This document shows, one piece after another, positions 45,001 to 60,000 of a stretch of DNA of 64,000 nucleotides. Position 1 is the first letter of the stretch, and each line of letters opens with the position of its first letter. Both the position numbers and the translations under genes were made by a program. The notes under the pieces were generated by a model. That model saw nothing but the letters and a program-made list of their open reading frames with translations, was not told where the DNA came from and did not search any database. The stretch comes from Arctopsyche grandis (taxonomy: Eukaryota > Arthropoda > Insecta > Trichoptera > Hydropsychidae): NCBI RefSeq assembly GCF_051622035.1, contig NC_135362.1, positions 25,133,001 through 25,197,000 of the forward strand. Direction: 5' to 3'.

Positions 45001-48000
45001 ATTTGATACTTGGGTAAGGTGGCATAGCCAATGGACCCAATTTTATATTTTCCCATGATGCCATTTTCGGGTTGCCCCTGAGCGACATCTTTGATATTAA
45101 ACTTGTACATACATGAATTTACAGATTATAAATTTTGAAATCATATCCAAATAGAGGTGACATATGTAGATAGCTTTTGTCAATTTGATAAGGAACAGTT
45201 TCAACAATGAAATCAGATAAATTGGCAAACTCTGATACAAATCGATCGACTTGGAAGCACAAATATCCAAGTCTGACCAGCAGCATTATAGAAATACTCG
45301 GAATAAATTCTTTTCAATAGAAGTCAACTCACGGAATCGAACCCGGCAAACTCTCAGTAGTTGGCATTAATGTAACCACCAATCTTCTGCTGCTGACTAT
45401 TATTTGAAATTCAAAATAAAATAACCAGCTTCTCCCAAGTCAAATTAATCATTTAATAGTCTAATATTATGGAAGAAGTATGGAACGCTGTATGTTCGGT
45501 ATAACGAGGAAAGACAGGAAGCGGAATACGTAATTGAGAAGTATGACAAGGGTAGTGGACATAGTGGATAGAATAAAGAGACTGAAATGGCAATGGACGG
45601 GCCACGTGGCTAGAAGAATGTATGAAAGGTGGACAAAAAGTGCTAGAATGGTACCCGAAAGAATGCACAAGGGTAAAAGGAAGACAGCAGGGAAGATGGG
45701 CAGACGCAATTAGGAAAATGTGTGGGGTGAGATGGATGAGAGTTGCGCAAAACAGAGACGAGTGGAAGCGTGTTGGAGAGGCCTTCATCCAGCAGTGGAT
45801 GGTGAATGGCTGTAGATGATGACGATAACTTACATACGTATGTCACATAGAAAAGTCTTCAATCGCCAACCTACGGATCACGTTCACAAACACTTCATCT
45901 CATACGCTCAGAGCAACATGTTCATAAATCCAATCCTACATTTACATATTATCTTCGACTTGAGCAACGTGTTATGTTATAATCACACTAGGATACGCCA
46001 GATATACATACATATTTCCTATTTATAATTGTAATTACAACTATTTTAAATGATTCGTTATCTCAGTGTCCATGTACAAGACAAGGAACATATATACATA
46101 CATAGCTAGAAGCAATGAGCTGACCTCGTTCAACGACATAAAAAAGTTTCGCAGTTCCTTCACATCAATAGTGATGATTAACGTGTTGTCCTCTACGGCT
46201 CCATGTTGACAACAATTGTTCGGACACACCCACAAACCCATACGAGTAATATCTAGAGGGCGTCAGTGTAACCGTATAATTATTGTGTCACAATGTGACG
46301 TTAAAACGTAGGACTGTACAATCAATCGAGGAGACGTAACAATTGGATTTTTTTCACATATATACAATCAATGAGCTATAATCACAGTGAGACATTCAGT
46401 TGTTATGATGAATCGCTTATTGACAGGAAAATCTATGCAAATAAAAAAATTGCTATTATTGGTGTGCGTTTGGGTAGTATTTTTAAAGTAGACTTTAAAA
46501 TCAGGTGGGGCACGAGTAGGCTAAGCCTCCCCCCTACATATATATTTTTTTCCAAAAAAATGAACTCAATATATTTTTAGTAACATTTTATTCGAGGAAA
46601 TTGACTTTTTTTAACAAATTATCGACTTCGTTCATTATGTGTTTTGAAAAAGCAAACATGTGAAAAAACACTGAATAATCTTTCGCAATATACGGTAGTG
46701 GGAAAAATAGACAATATTAATAAAGCAATTGTTTCCAAAGCTTGTATTGGTTTGTTTCATTGTCAACGTATATTTCCGACCAAAATTTTTGAACCGAAAT
46801 ATTATTAAAATGGTTATTAAGTAGTTGATCATGACTAATTTCTAATAATGCATATTTTGCCTAGTTAATTATTATTATGCCCAGTTAATTAATCTCAATA
46901 CTGAAAATGATTTTAATCTATTTTGTAGTACTATGAAATTTTCATTTGTCATCATAATAAAAGGGGTAAATACAAAAGAAACAGTTTTAAAAAAATTCAA
47001 TTCTTCGAACTTTTTATCAAGTTCCAGATTCAGAGATTTAAGACACTATATTATTTTAAGTTTTAATTTTAATTTTGAAGTTGTGTCTGTCATCTTATCT
47101 ATCAAATCACTAACAGAAGATAAAATTGAAAAATTGTCATTTTCAACTTCTGTCACAAGGCTTTTCGCTATATTTTTTAGTTTGTCAATGATGAGCATGG
47201 TTTCTATTATTGTTAAGTTACTTTTTTGTAGTTTTTAAAATATATTTAATTTTTTTTAAATGTTAGTATTATTTACTATTATGTCGCTGGTGGCCGCAGT
47301 AAAATCCACTAGTGGCCGCACTTGAGGCCACTGGTTTAGACTCTCTAATATATCTTGCAACAATATAAAATAAACTAAAGAAGTCTATTAATGAATGTAT
47401 TGTTCCAAAACTAGTTCTTTTTTTCATTGTTGTTAAAATGTAATGCTCACAATCTAAATGCCAAGCCACAATCTAAAATACTAGCAGCTAGGGATTTACA
47501 TCTGGAAATTTTGCTATGGTTTTAAATTCAGGAATTCCGTTGTAAACCAGTCTTAATAAACGTTGACATATGAATGACACGGATTACATGACCCATGTTC
47601 AATGCATTTTTTTTCAATGTTACCTGGAAAGGCTTAGCCGGTAGTATTCTTGTTTACTTTGTACATGCTCAAAATACAACGCCTATCGCCGTGTTTCAGG
47701 CCTATGGACTTATTGGCAAAACGCCGATCGGTGTTGGTCAGCATTCAAAGGGTTAATCAAATTTTTTTATTGATATAATTGTCATATTGTGATTGACAAT
47801 TTAAGCACACTTTTCAATATACATATACATAGTTGAAATGTCGCAAAACATTGACGGTATCGTGTATTTTTCAAATCGCATAGAGAATATAGACGACCGG
47901 GGCTGGCGTATTCTGCCTCAAAGATACTTACGCAGCGTCCTCTGTATACGGTAATACGGATATTTTTTTTATCTGCTTAGACTGACTGTCTACAGTCTAC

Positions 48001-51000
48001 ACAGTACCACTCGCAAGTGCCAGAGTAGCAGGTAAGCTGAAGCTGGCGACCACGGGACCACGGCAGATAAGCAACTGCCCCGAACTGAATTGCGAACCGC
48101 TTCTGCTCACTACGTAGTGAGCTGGATAAACAAGCACTTTTTGACTCTTGGCGAAACACCAACAATATACAAAATTTATTTACTTTTTTGGTTAGAATTG
48201 TATGCGGGGCAGTGCCCCGGTTGCCCTTAAAGACAAGGCGCTACTGAGTATTAGAGTATATATACTGTCAGAGTTCATTGATTTTATCATATGTACATAT
48301 GTGAAGTATGGAACGCTGTACACTGTATGCTCGGAATAATGAGGAAAGAAAAGAAGCGGAATACGTGGGTGAGAAGTATGACAAGGGTAGTGGACATAGT
48401 GGATAGAGTGAAGAGATTGAAATGGCAATGGGTGAGCCACCTGGCTAGAAGAATGGACGAAAGGTGGACAAAAGTACTAGAATGGTACCCGGGAGAATGT
48501 TTCATGAGAAAATTTAACCAGCGACGTGGACTAGTGGTTAGCGTATTATGCTTTCAAGCAGATTGGTCACGGGTCCGAGTCCCACTAGAGTAGGGCTGCC
48601 ATACGTCCCCGTTGACAGGGACATGTCCCAGTTTCGAGGTCTGTGTCCCGGTGTCCCAGTCCGAGAGTCATTTGTCCCCGTCAATTTCAAAATTTAGACA
48701 TTTAAAAAAATTATTCAATTATTTTTTAATATCTATCGAACAAGACCTTTTGAACCAAGAAATCTCAGGATGCACTCTCTATACTGTGGTCCAAAAAGGA
48801 AAGACGTTTACACGTCAAAAATTGTACCCACATAATATCTAATATGGATACGCGCGCGCATATTGGCAACACCGACAACGAGAGTGGCGGATGCCCACTG
48901 CCCAATTTTGCCAGTTGGCAACACCGACAATGACACTCACAAGTACGAAGCGCGCGCAGTTCGTTTACTGTCTGCTGATAATATCCGTTTGTTCTGTTTG
49001 TTTCTGATCGAAGAGGACTGATATTTTGATGTACGTTTTTCAATACATAGTAAATAGAATAGTAAATATCTAGGTATTCAAGCAACCCAGGCATACAATA
49101 AACTGAAAAAACACATGGACATTACGACGACACAAGTAGCAGCATTTGAAAAAGATGTAGAGAATTTTTACAACGTTAGAATTAATTATTTGGCAAAGTG
49201 GTCAGTTCCACTGGCGAAATATGATGTTTTTTCATGGATGCTTCTCCATGAAGTACCCGAATGGGAACATGTTGAAAAAACTATTGCTTATTTAAGTGAA
49301 ATGGGAATATTGTTCACGGATTCAATGTATGAGGAAGTAAAGTATATGTCATTTATCGAAAATAAAAAAGCCGAAGAATGGAAAACGAAAGATGTGCATG
49401 ATAAATGGTTATACTATTTCAAAAAAACTGAAGAGACAGAAATAAAAGCTAATCTACTGAAAATGTGCCAATACTTGTTCGCCATCCCACCGCACAATGC
49501 ACATGTTGAACGTGTGTTGTCATTAATTAAAAATCAATGGACAGATGAGCGCAATTCGCTTTCTATTGACACAGTAAAAATCATAATTCAATGTACTTTA
49601 AATTATAAAATGTCATGCATTGAATTCTATAATTATATAAAAGGGGAAAAAGAGTTACTTCAAAAAACGAAAACATCGGAAAAATATGATTGGGCAAAGA
49701 AGAGCGTTGATAATGAAGTCACGGAAATCAGAGAAGAGTGAAGGCGATAGAAGAATAGGCTACTGTACATGAAATAAAATATTAATGTAAGGTTTCATTT
49801 AGTTAAATTTATTTGAATCGTCCAATTATCTATATTTATTTATTTTAGATTTGGTACAGACGCTTCCACAAAAAAAACCTATTATCAATCTTTAAATTTT
49901 TCTTTCAATTCAATTTTTGTTTAGTTCCAATTACTTGTGTTGAAATGTTGTATATTTTTTTTATAATACAGCTATGAATATCGATAAAAATGTTTTGTTT
50001 TGTTTTGTTTTGTTTTTTTTTTAAGGGGGTTGTCCCCGTCGGTGCTCCGACACTTATGGCAGCCCTACACTAGAGTCCCGCTGCTGGCCAGACTTTGGTT
50101 TGTGACTCCAGGTCGACCCCCTAGACTTTAAACTAATGCGAGTCTCGTTCCGTAATCACTGACACGTGTTCCATCCATATCTAATTAGTTGAATTGTATC
50201 AAGAAGATGGCCAAAGAATGGCGCCTACGCAGCACGAAGACAGACATTGTACGTTGAAATATATGTATGTATGTATATTAAATGAAAATGATGAAGTATA
50301 ATGATGGCATGATTGTTGTTTCCTGTCGATTTGCATACTGTGCACATTCTCAGCAGTACCTATAAATACATAATGATTCTTTTGTGCAGCTGATTGATCG
50401 TCAATCGAAATTGCTTTTTTCCCTTCTTATCGCCAGCATTGTTTGAATTGTTCAACGCGAATTAATACCGTGAATAGTTCACAAGTTTTAATATTGAACG
50501 TGATAAGAAGGAGCAAACATGTTTATTTATGTACATAGGTGTTTAAAATTGACGTCAGAATAGTCAAGGACCCAAGCGAATTAAACAATTATATATACTC
50601 TATTTTCTGCTATATACCTACATATATATAACCAGCAGCATAGATCAGTGGTTAGCATGTAATGCTTTCAAACCGAGTGGTCACGGGTTCAATCCCTGCC
50701 CGGTGCTGCTGGCCAGATCTTGGATATATGGCTCCAGGTCGATCGTTTCCTATCAGAGTTTGCTAATTTATCTGATTTTCTTTAAAACGGTTCCAAAAAA
50801 TTGGCAACCTTGACATATTTCTCGCAAATTTTGAGTTTTCGAATTGGTTGATTTGTAAAATGCCGCAAAAATGCAAATTTATCCATAGATGTCTCTATGA
50901 TGGTCTTTAAAAATTACTCTATAAATTGTTTATCGATTTTTACAATTAGCCAGGAAGGTGATTTGGGGTTTATCTGTTTGGCCTTCCTGGTATATGTAGA

Positions 51001-54000
51001 TGTAAAAAATAAAAATAAAATATTGATCCCGCCTATAGTACTATAACAAAATCCAATGCTGTAAGAAATCGTGCTATAATAGCTCCCTTACGCAAAACCT
51101 AGTAATATACCCGTTAAGAAAAAGGTTAGATTTGTGAAGTAATTCCATACGAAAGGGGTAGTTGATGGGACTATAGGACGCCAAACTGAAGAGTTTCATG
51201 TAATGTTTCAGTTGTGATGTCACATTCAAGCAATGTATTATTCCGTCTTTAAAGAAATTTTACTTAAAAAATCATCCAATTCTGAATGAAATCCAAAAAT
51301 GTGTTAAGTCGCCGTGCGCCCACCGGTGGGAGCTTAGGTTAGGTTCGAAATTGCAACGCGCCCGCTCATGAGCACGCAATAGCTACACTTTATACAGGTA
51401 AATTAATTTCGGTTTGCTTACAACGACATTTATGAATAGTTTCATTTATAAACTAATAAAGTTAAACAGTAAAATTAACAGTTTTTGAAATTTTTTAATA
51501 TAGTTGTTTACAAAAACGTGCGGTGATAAAATGGTTAACTGGGTCTTGTTCTATTAATCGAATGGGATGATAGCCTAATGTAGTCATACTTCATGCATAC
51601 ATTAATAGTAAAAACATGATAATGTATGCTGAAAAACAACAGTTTCAGCAACGATTGTGTTCGGCAAGGCCAATAACAATCAAAGATCACAACGAAAACG
51701 CACAAAACATGTCTCGGTCAGTTCTCGTTTATATTCTAATGATATTCCACATATGTACATACGAATTTGCATACAATCCGCTATTTTCCAAATTTTCCGA
51801 CAAAGAATGCAGTCGCACGTATTTAATAAATACGACACATTTTCGCGTGTTGCATCAGATTGTTTCGAATTTTTTGACCCGAAGTTATATATAGGTATAT
51901 ATATATATTATTATAATTATCAACGATTTTCGATCGATAAATTAACGGACATATTTCAGTAATCCCGGTTTATACTGGTCGATATTATTATTATTTTAAT
52001 TGATTTTTCAGTGAGCGTACAAAATTTAATGCAAATTTTAATTCGCCCAATACATACATACATATTAATTTCACTCTCACATATACATAATAGGTCGTTG
52101 GCGTTTTTTTCAATATGTAAATTAGAATATGCATATATGAATTGAATAATAAAAATAAAATAAAAACTGTTATTTGTTTCCATGGAAAATTTTCAATAAA
52201 ATATTAATAAATCCAATTTAGGTTTAACAGTAATTTTTTATTTATTCTCAGAGGAAAAAGTGTGCTTTTTAACTGTCACCGGAGCCTGAGGGGGCCGTGT
52301 ATTGTTCAAAGGTTGTAAGTGCATTGTTAAAGGTTTACCGAACAATGGATAGCACTATGACTATCCTACCTCTACTTATTAAACTCTAGATTTAAGGTCT
52401 ATTCATACTATCATACCATAGCACAGCAGCTCACGTAAATGACGATGTCTTTTCATACTATCCAGCACTTCACGGTTTCGATACGTTCAATATTGCTTGC
52501 GTAATATCGTCGAGTCAATATTTTCACAATATGACGTTTCCAAAAATATTTATATGCGCATGCGCAATTCCGTTAATACGCGTGCACTCGCCACTATGAC
52601 GTAAATATTTCCACAGTGGCCAAAGAAAGCCGGTTTTGCTTAATACGTTACGATGACATGTACTGCTGTATACTATGAATAGATTTTGTCGACTACTGAT
52701 GCTACATACGTTTACGCGACGTTAGACATCAATGTGTTTATAAGAATACTTTTCTTACTGCTGGTCACGTGCAGTTGCTGGATCGACTTGTTGGGACATC
52801 GGTTGGGAAATTTATTGCAGTGATAAACTACTAATCTAGTATTTGCAGGCGATACCAGAGGGGGGGGCAGAAATGGCAGCTGTCATGGGTCCCGAAGTTT
52901 CAGAGGCTTCAATTTTAAACTCAGCCAAAAAATCAATCCAGGGGGGGGGGGGGGGCGGAAAGTAAAACAAACAAGGCTACTGGCTATTGACAGTGGATGA
53001 GCTGTAACCTTCTCCAAATTTTTTGAATTCTTAAACGTGTAAGAATTATACGATTTATAATAATATACGACTAAACGATTACATATATTTCACCATCGAA
53101 TTGGCGGAAGCGAATGAAATCTCCATCGGCGGCCAAACCTCGCAAAATGGCCAAATTTCAAAGCCATCGGAAGAATATAGGAAATCCTTCAGACCGATGG
53201 GCGAAGTGAAACTAAGTAAAACCTTCTAATAATAATAAATAAAAAAATATATATTTTACGTAAAACATACATACATATGTATAAAAAATCCTATTTTTAC
53301 ATACCTCCTTTACGTTTCACTTATGATTACAATTCAGGAAAAAGTTTGCCTCTTATCCGATCGTTTTCATACTTTGCCATATTGCTCATTTTGGTCATCA
53401 ATATAAGTAAATGGATCCTCCGCAATTACGTGGTGCAAAAATATCGTGTAAGACGCGTTTGAAATATGAATTTCTGAAAAGTGCCCGACGTCTATCCAGT
53501 TCTTAGTTCAAAACATAGATGGCGGTAGTAAAATAAAATTATTGGTATTTTTATTCAAAATAATAATTTTATATACAAATTATTTAGATTATTGTGAAAT
53601 AATAGTCTAGCATGAAAAGTTTTTGCTAAATATTTCTTTAAGAAAATAAATAAATAACGACTTATTTTTGTAATATATTTTTGTAATTACATATATAAAA
53701 AAATGTGGTTCAAAAATATCGGTTTCCCTGGTCCTCGCATTTTCTTTGAGCGGCCCTGTGTGTATGAAAGTTTCTCAGACAATTTTGCAGTGTTTGTATC
53801 TGCTTGTCAAACGTGACATTAAAATTACAATACATTTACTATTATCGTCCAACATAGGAGATGTTATGCGAATTCCAGTCATAGAGTTTAATCTGGCGTC
53901 AAAAAGCAATACACTAAAAATTTAAACAGCGCAAAGACATTCACATTATTCAAAACAGCTTTATTATGTTTCATTACCACTCATAATAATAATTCTATTC

Positions 54001-57000
54001 AGTTAAATTAAAAATAATAGACTTGAATTTGACACATATGTATATAAATTTGAAAAAAATTTTAGTAAGGGTTAATGGCCTCATATTTATGTATGTATTT
54101 ACATACATAAATTTAATTTACATAGTTTAAATCCACTCTAAAACTAACCAACTGTATCGGTCTAACAACGAAAGTAAAACTTTTATCACCCTCAATTAAA
54201 TTTATGAATTGATATCTCGTGCAAAATTTTACGACTGATCAATCCTTTTACACACACAATTGTATCTAATAACTTCGATAAACATTTTTTTCTGTTTATA
54301 GTAGAATATTTCACAATATAGAGCTAAATTTTGTGCTATTCAAATTTACATTGTGTACCGGCACAGAAGGCACAGAATGATTATGGATGTGGTGTGAAAC
54401 TTGTGTTAGAATTTTCACTTTGGGAAACTGGTTATGATTAGCATGTCAGTTCAATATTTTCCTACATTTTAATATGAAATGCTGCGGGTAAAACGAAAAT
54501 TTTCCATTCACGGTATTACAATTTTGAAATTTGATTCAGAATGCGGAAATAATCGAGAAACTACATATGAATGTATGATACGAACCACTCTAGTGGTGGG
54601 TGCACACCAGTAGCATGAGCTAGATAGGTCGTGGGTTCAAGTCCTGGCAAAATACGCTGCTGGCGAGGTCTTGTGGTTATTAAAAATACCGTTTTAATAA
54701 CTACATATTCTGTTTTTTTTTCCATTTTTTCTAGATTAATTCTTGAATTTGATCCAATAAATCGGTATTCTCCCCCTCAGTTTCTCGCAAATTTTAGTTA
54801 CTAGCATCTCGAATTCGCTAAATATTATAAATGCTACCTACATAATGTATGTATTTCTCGAAAATTGTATCAAAAAATGTGTCGATTGTCCATAGATGTC
54901 TCTATTTGTATTCTATCTACTGCAATGTTTGAAGATTTGTTAGTATTTATGTACAAAAATGAATCTAACTATATGTGTCGCTTGGGGGTAATTCTTGTCA
55001 TGGCACATATGACGTAGTATGTAATAAAAAATCATATTTAACTATAGCTTATTTGGTTTAACAGAAGTACCACGATATGATCAAATTGTGATCAACTTTT
55101 TGTACTTTCATTTCAAGTACTATTTTTATTTAGATAATCTATTATCATTCAGAATGAATCGAAAGAAGATCTCTTAACCTTTCCACCGCGTACGACTACT
55201 ATACATGTCCTAGCGAACATGCCCTCAGCGCGCGAGACACGCATAGATGTCTTGGAAGTTCCAACCTGTATAAGAGCCGTCTATTGTGTTAAAATTTTAT
55301 AACTTGGTTGAAAATATTACTAAATGTATACTTTACCAAATTCAATAGATGGCAGTAGTCAAAAAAAATAAATCTAGGTTGTAAAATTCAAAAAAATATT
55401 ACAACCTATATTTATAGTCGAAAACGCGATAGCAAAATCCGCAAAAAAGCAGCCGCGTACAGAGCATGTTCGCTATTTTGGTGACGCGGGCAAAGGGTTA
55501 AATACTCATGCTCAACTTAAGAGCTTTTATCCATACAAATAAATACTTAATCTAATAGAAATGGTACCGAAAACATATCAGCCAAAGTCATCATTCACCT
55601 TGCCTCCTTTTTCAATCTCTTGGGTACCATTAGAGCATTTACATGTACATAGCATCTATATAGTCAATATATCTCTTATCTCATTATAATTTAAATATAT
55701 TGACTAGCTAAAGCATACCTCTTTTCATACCAAGTTTTCATACTTCTTTGAGTGCATTGAACTTTGTACAGCATTTGAACAATCAAAGCCCAAATGTTGT
55801 ATCATCGGGCAAAACGACATTCAACCTTTCAAATGTATTCCAACTTAATGTCATATGCATAACCATTAACCATTTCTGCTGGCTATATAATTTAATATCT
55901 CTAAATCAGACATTACATTATTGCTGAGGCAATTTGATAAGACTGTTATCCATTATAAAAAGACCATCAAAGGAAACGATTACCAACAATGTACTGGTAA
56001 TTTTTCACTCTGTCTAAACTCAACATTTCCTCCTAGTCGAATTATCAATTTTATCACATTAACGCACTCGAGCGTTTAGTATTGTATGATACTACAAAGC
56101 AATCATGCACTCACCGATTTGATGTCGAAGTGCAATATGGTCTTCATGTAAGTGGGCAGTTGCGTGATGACAGTGAAGTAGCCGAAGACGGACATGCCGT
56201 GCGTGATGATGATGGCCCAAACGGGACCGGAAGTCAGCATAGCCCTCCATGGCACGTCGGAATGCTGAAATCAATCAAAGACAATAAATTAAATCAGTGT
56301 TTGCAGTCAAAGCGTGGATCATCGGAGATCAGACAGGAAGTTCAAGAACATTCATTAACAGGGGAATTTTCCACAAACCGATGCGAATAAAACGGGTCGC
56401 ATTAATCGATACTATTTTCATGCGTTGTTTCATTCGCGTCCGTTTGTAAACAAATAAGGGTTAAACTTTCAGAAACAATAATCTATTCATAAATTCCAAT
56501 ATGTATGTATGTATGTATATTGTGACTGCGATACGTTTTTATTAATTTCGACTAATTCATTTATTTATCAAATTACCTAATGAGAATGCAGTGCAAGTGA
56601 AATACTGCTTACGTTAAGATTAAGTTTGGACCATTGGACCATTGTGGCATTACAGGAGTCCCTAAGGGCGGTTTCAGACTAGCGTTTTATACGCGCGTAT
56701 AATCTCGTTTCTTGAAGTGCATGTAGGCGCGTATAGGCGCGTCGTTTCCATTACGCGCAACTCGTACGAGCGTAGACGCGCTTATAAGCTCGTATTATCC
56801 ATGTTGATACTAAATCACCACTACTGGTTGGAGCGAACACGCTGGAATAATCCCGTGTACGCGAGTCCGGTTTTTTGAAGCGCGAAATGTAGCGCGCTTG
56901 TAAGCGCGTATGCCGAAACGACGGTATACGCGCAGAAAAATACGCTAGTCTGAAACCGCCCTAATGCGCCACAAAAAAAATCAAGATTCTCAAAATTGCG

Positions 57001-60000
57001 AAATATAAAATTAGAAATCGAAAACTTTTATAATATTGAATTGGTCAAGGTCAAATAAAAGGATTCTGGGACATTCAACCGCAGGCATTTCGTCGCGGAC
57101 ACTTCATCACTGGGCATTACATCACGGATAACTTCATCGCGGTGGCATTTCATCACATTGACACTTCATCACGGTGGCTTTTCATCGCACGGACATTTAA
57201 TCGCGAGGACCGTTATTTAAATATTTGGAGGAATGTTGTTTTGAATCATAAAAATGCAGAGTGAAAAATAAATAGTTATTGGCGTTCAAGCAATGAAAGC
57301 TAGATGACGGCGAGAAAAGGGATATTCATCAAAAAAACGCCTTGGCAAGCCTGAACATTTAGGGCGATTAACGTTAGGAAGAATGTCGGCGGGCAGATTA
57401 CAAACGCGTCTTACGGTGCGTACGCACCAAACCAACGAACGGCCCACAGGGCAACTTTTAAAACCAGTAGCGTACAAAATATCGAAATAAAAATTAAATT
57501 TAAAAATTGAAATTAAATATCAAATTTAAAACTATTATTATTATATTAAAATTAAATTCAAGTATCAAAATAAAATTATAGTCATTTTATTAAAATTAAA
57601 ATTAAATATTGAAAGTTAAAACAGAACATGCACAATTTAAATAAATTTTCGAGATTGACCTAAAATTAGATCATCAACAATCACATACAGGTAATCCTCG
57701 ACTTTTGTTTGTCGAAGATGTTTTGACTTACGAAGATACGCACTAAGATCGAAAAAAAATCAAAGAATTATTATTTTTACTTCCCCGTAATGCGCAGTTA
57801 CTGAGAATATATCATGTATTAGTATGGGTGATCCAACGATGGAAGCTAAACCGGGGTGTTGTCGGTCACATCAAACGGATTTTTTTATTCTTCAATTGTT
57901 TCTCTCGTCGAAATAAATCAAGTAATTAAATCATTTCAGAGGTAAAATTTATCGGATAATGTGTGATTATTAATTTTATTTCGACGAAAGAAAAAAAACC
58001 CTTTGACCCGTTTTTTATGAATTGTTTTTTTTATCGATCATCCACGTGGAAATACAGTAACATCTCGTGACGACTTTAACAATATTTTTTTTCGCTCGTA
58101 AGCAGAGAAATTATAATATTTCTCTGGTTTTAAATGCGTATCGTCGTAATTCAAAACATCAACGATGATCTAATTATAGCTCAATCTCGCTCTTTAGCTT
58201 GATTTTGATATTTAATTTCAATTTTAAAATTTAATTTTTATTTCGATATTTTGTACGCTACTGCTGGTTAAAAAGTTGGCCTAAAATCGTCGTTGGTTTA
58301 GTCCGTAAGCACCATTACACGATATATTTGCACCATCGTAATGGCGGAGGCTCCATTTACTTATATTGATGACCAAAATGAGCAATATGGCAAAGTATTA
58401 AAACGATCGGATAAGAGGCAAACTTTTTCCTGAGTTGTAATCGTTAGTGAAACGTAAAAGAGGTTTGTAATAATAAATGAAACGTAAAAGAAGTTTGTAA
58501 AAATAATTTTCATTTTAATGAAAACTTTCAAGCTTTCTTTTATCAACAAAACAGAATAAATTAGAATATTTTGTTTGAAAAATTTAACTGTCGTATAATA
58601 TAATTAAAAAATTGCATGAAATCTATCAGCGAGTTCGTGTTTGTGTTCGATGAAAATCCACCGCGATGAAATGCCTCTGGTATGAAAAGTTAGTGCGATG
58701 AAATGCCACCGCGATGAAATGGTCATATGATTAAACTCGGAATAAAAGGTACCGTATGTGTTGGAAATAATTACAGAAGTTCGCCTCTGTGGTTAGCCAA
58801 TTACACGGTTCAATTGTCAAGGATGCATTGCCTGCATCATATATATGTATATACATATGATATGTACGATGTATAATAAAGTGATTCTGCGAAATTGGCA
58901 AATCTAGGTTATGAGGAAAATGCGAAGTTGATTATGCGAAAAGTGGTATATGTACATATGTATATGCGTAGGTACATTACGCAGTCGAAACGTACCTTTC
59001 AAATGTGAATCATATCACCACTCTTCTCTCAACATACATAATGTTACATACATTTGTACTACTTTAAATCCAAGGTTGACTATATTTGCCATTCTGCTTA
59101 GCACTAATTGCTTCAAAGCGATTTTGGTAAGACTTTAACTATAAATACTCACAGATTTGTTGTTGATAGTGTTTCCAATAGCTTTTTCAATGTGGTTTCG
59201 TTCTTCCAAGGAAATGCGAGGATGTTGAGCTGGAGAATCGAATATCACGAGCAGCCACAAGATGGACCAAAGTAAGCCGATGACGCCTGGGAATAAACAT
59301 AGTCAAAATGTCAAAAACCAGGCGGAAGCTTTGACTGATAGTATTGATTCAAACTCCTTACCTGTAAAGTAGAAGACGCTCTCCCATCCGATTGTGGAAA
59401 TGAGGAAACCGCATATGGGCATGGTGATGGCAGCACCCAAAGAAGAAGCTGGAACAACAACAACATTGTTAACAAGATGCAAGACTTTGTTAATTTAAAA
59501 CAGTCTAATTGAGAACGGATCGAGTGCTGTTTGGTTAAAATAATAAAAACTTCATCAGTAATGAGTCGTGGCGCAGCTTCGCTAATTGTTATTCGAGTCG
59601 ACATTACTCTTCATTGTGGAATGTTCCTCAATCAACTGGGTACTAGTGTCAGGGACAGGGTTAAATGTGAGACAAGACAAAGTACCCCCGAATCAACAAT
59701 AGGAACTATGTATATAAAGATCCCACTTTCAAATGGTACTACTAATCTTTGAAACATAGGCCTTTTGGGTCGAGTTCAATTTGGTCATCAGATCAATTGA
59801 CCTTCTCGAAACGATTGTTAATTAGAATCATCCAAGCGAGATTCTGCGTTTTTAATTCGAATTGAAGGTCTGGGTCGTTATTTCCTCGTAAAAAGGCATA
59901 ATAAGATCATCGGTTTACCCATCATGTTTGACATGAACTTGGAGCGTTCCATGGGAGGTATCCAGCGAGCTGCCAGAGGGAGTATGGCTGGCCATGTGGC

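Noticed and set aside
46933-47238. 101-codon ORF as a possible gene
   Set aside because: AT-rich, hydrophobic chance frame with no known match and no splice support.
50631-50710. Possible tRNA gene (A and B boxes)
   Set aside because: The tRNA-like part cannot form a full cloverleaf as read and is the head of a SINE found in several copies.
55860-55890. CTGCTGGCTATATAATT as another SINE head
   Set aside because: Only a few matching bases and no B box.
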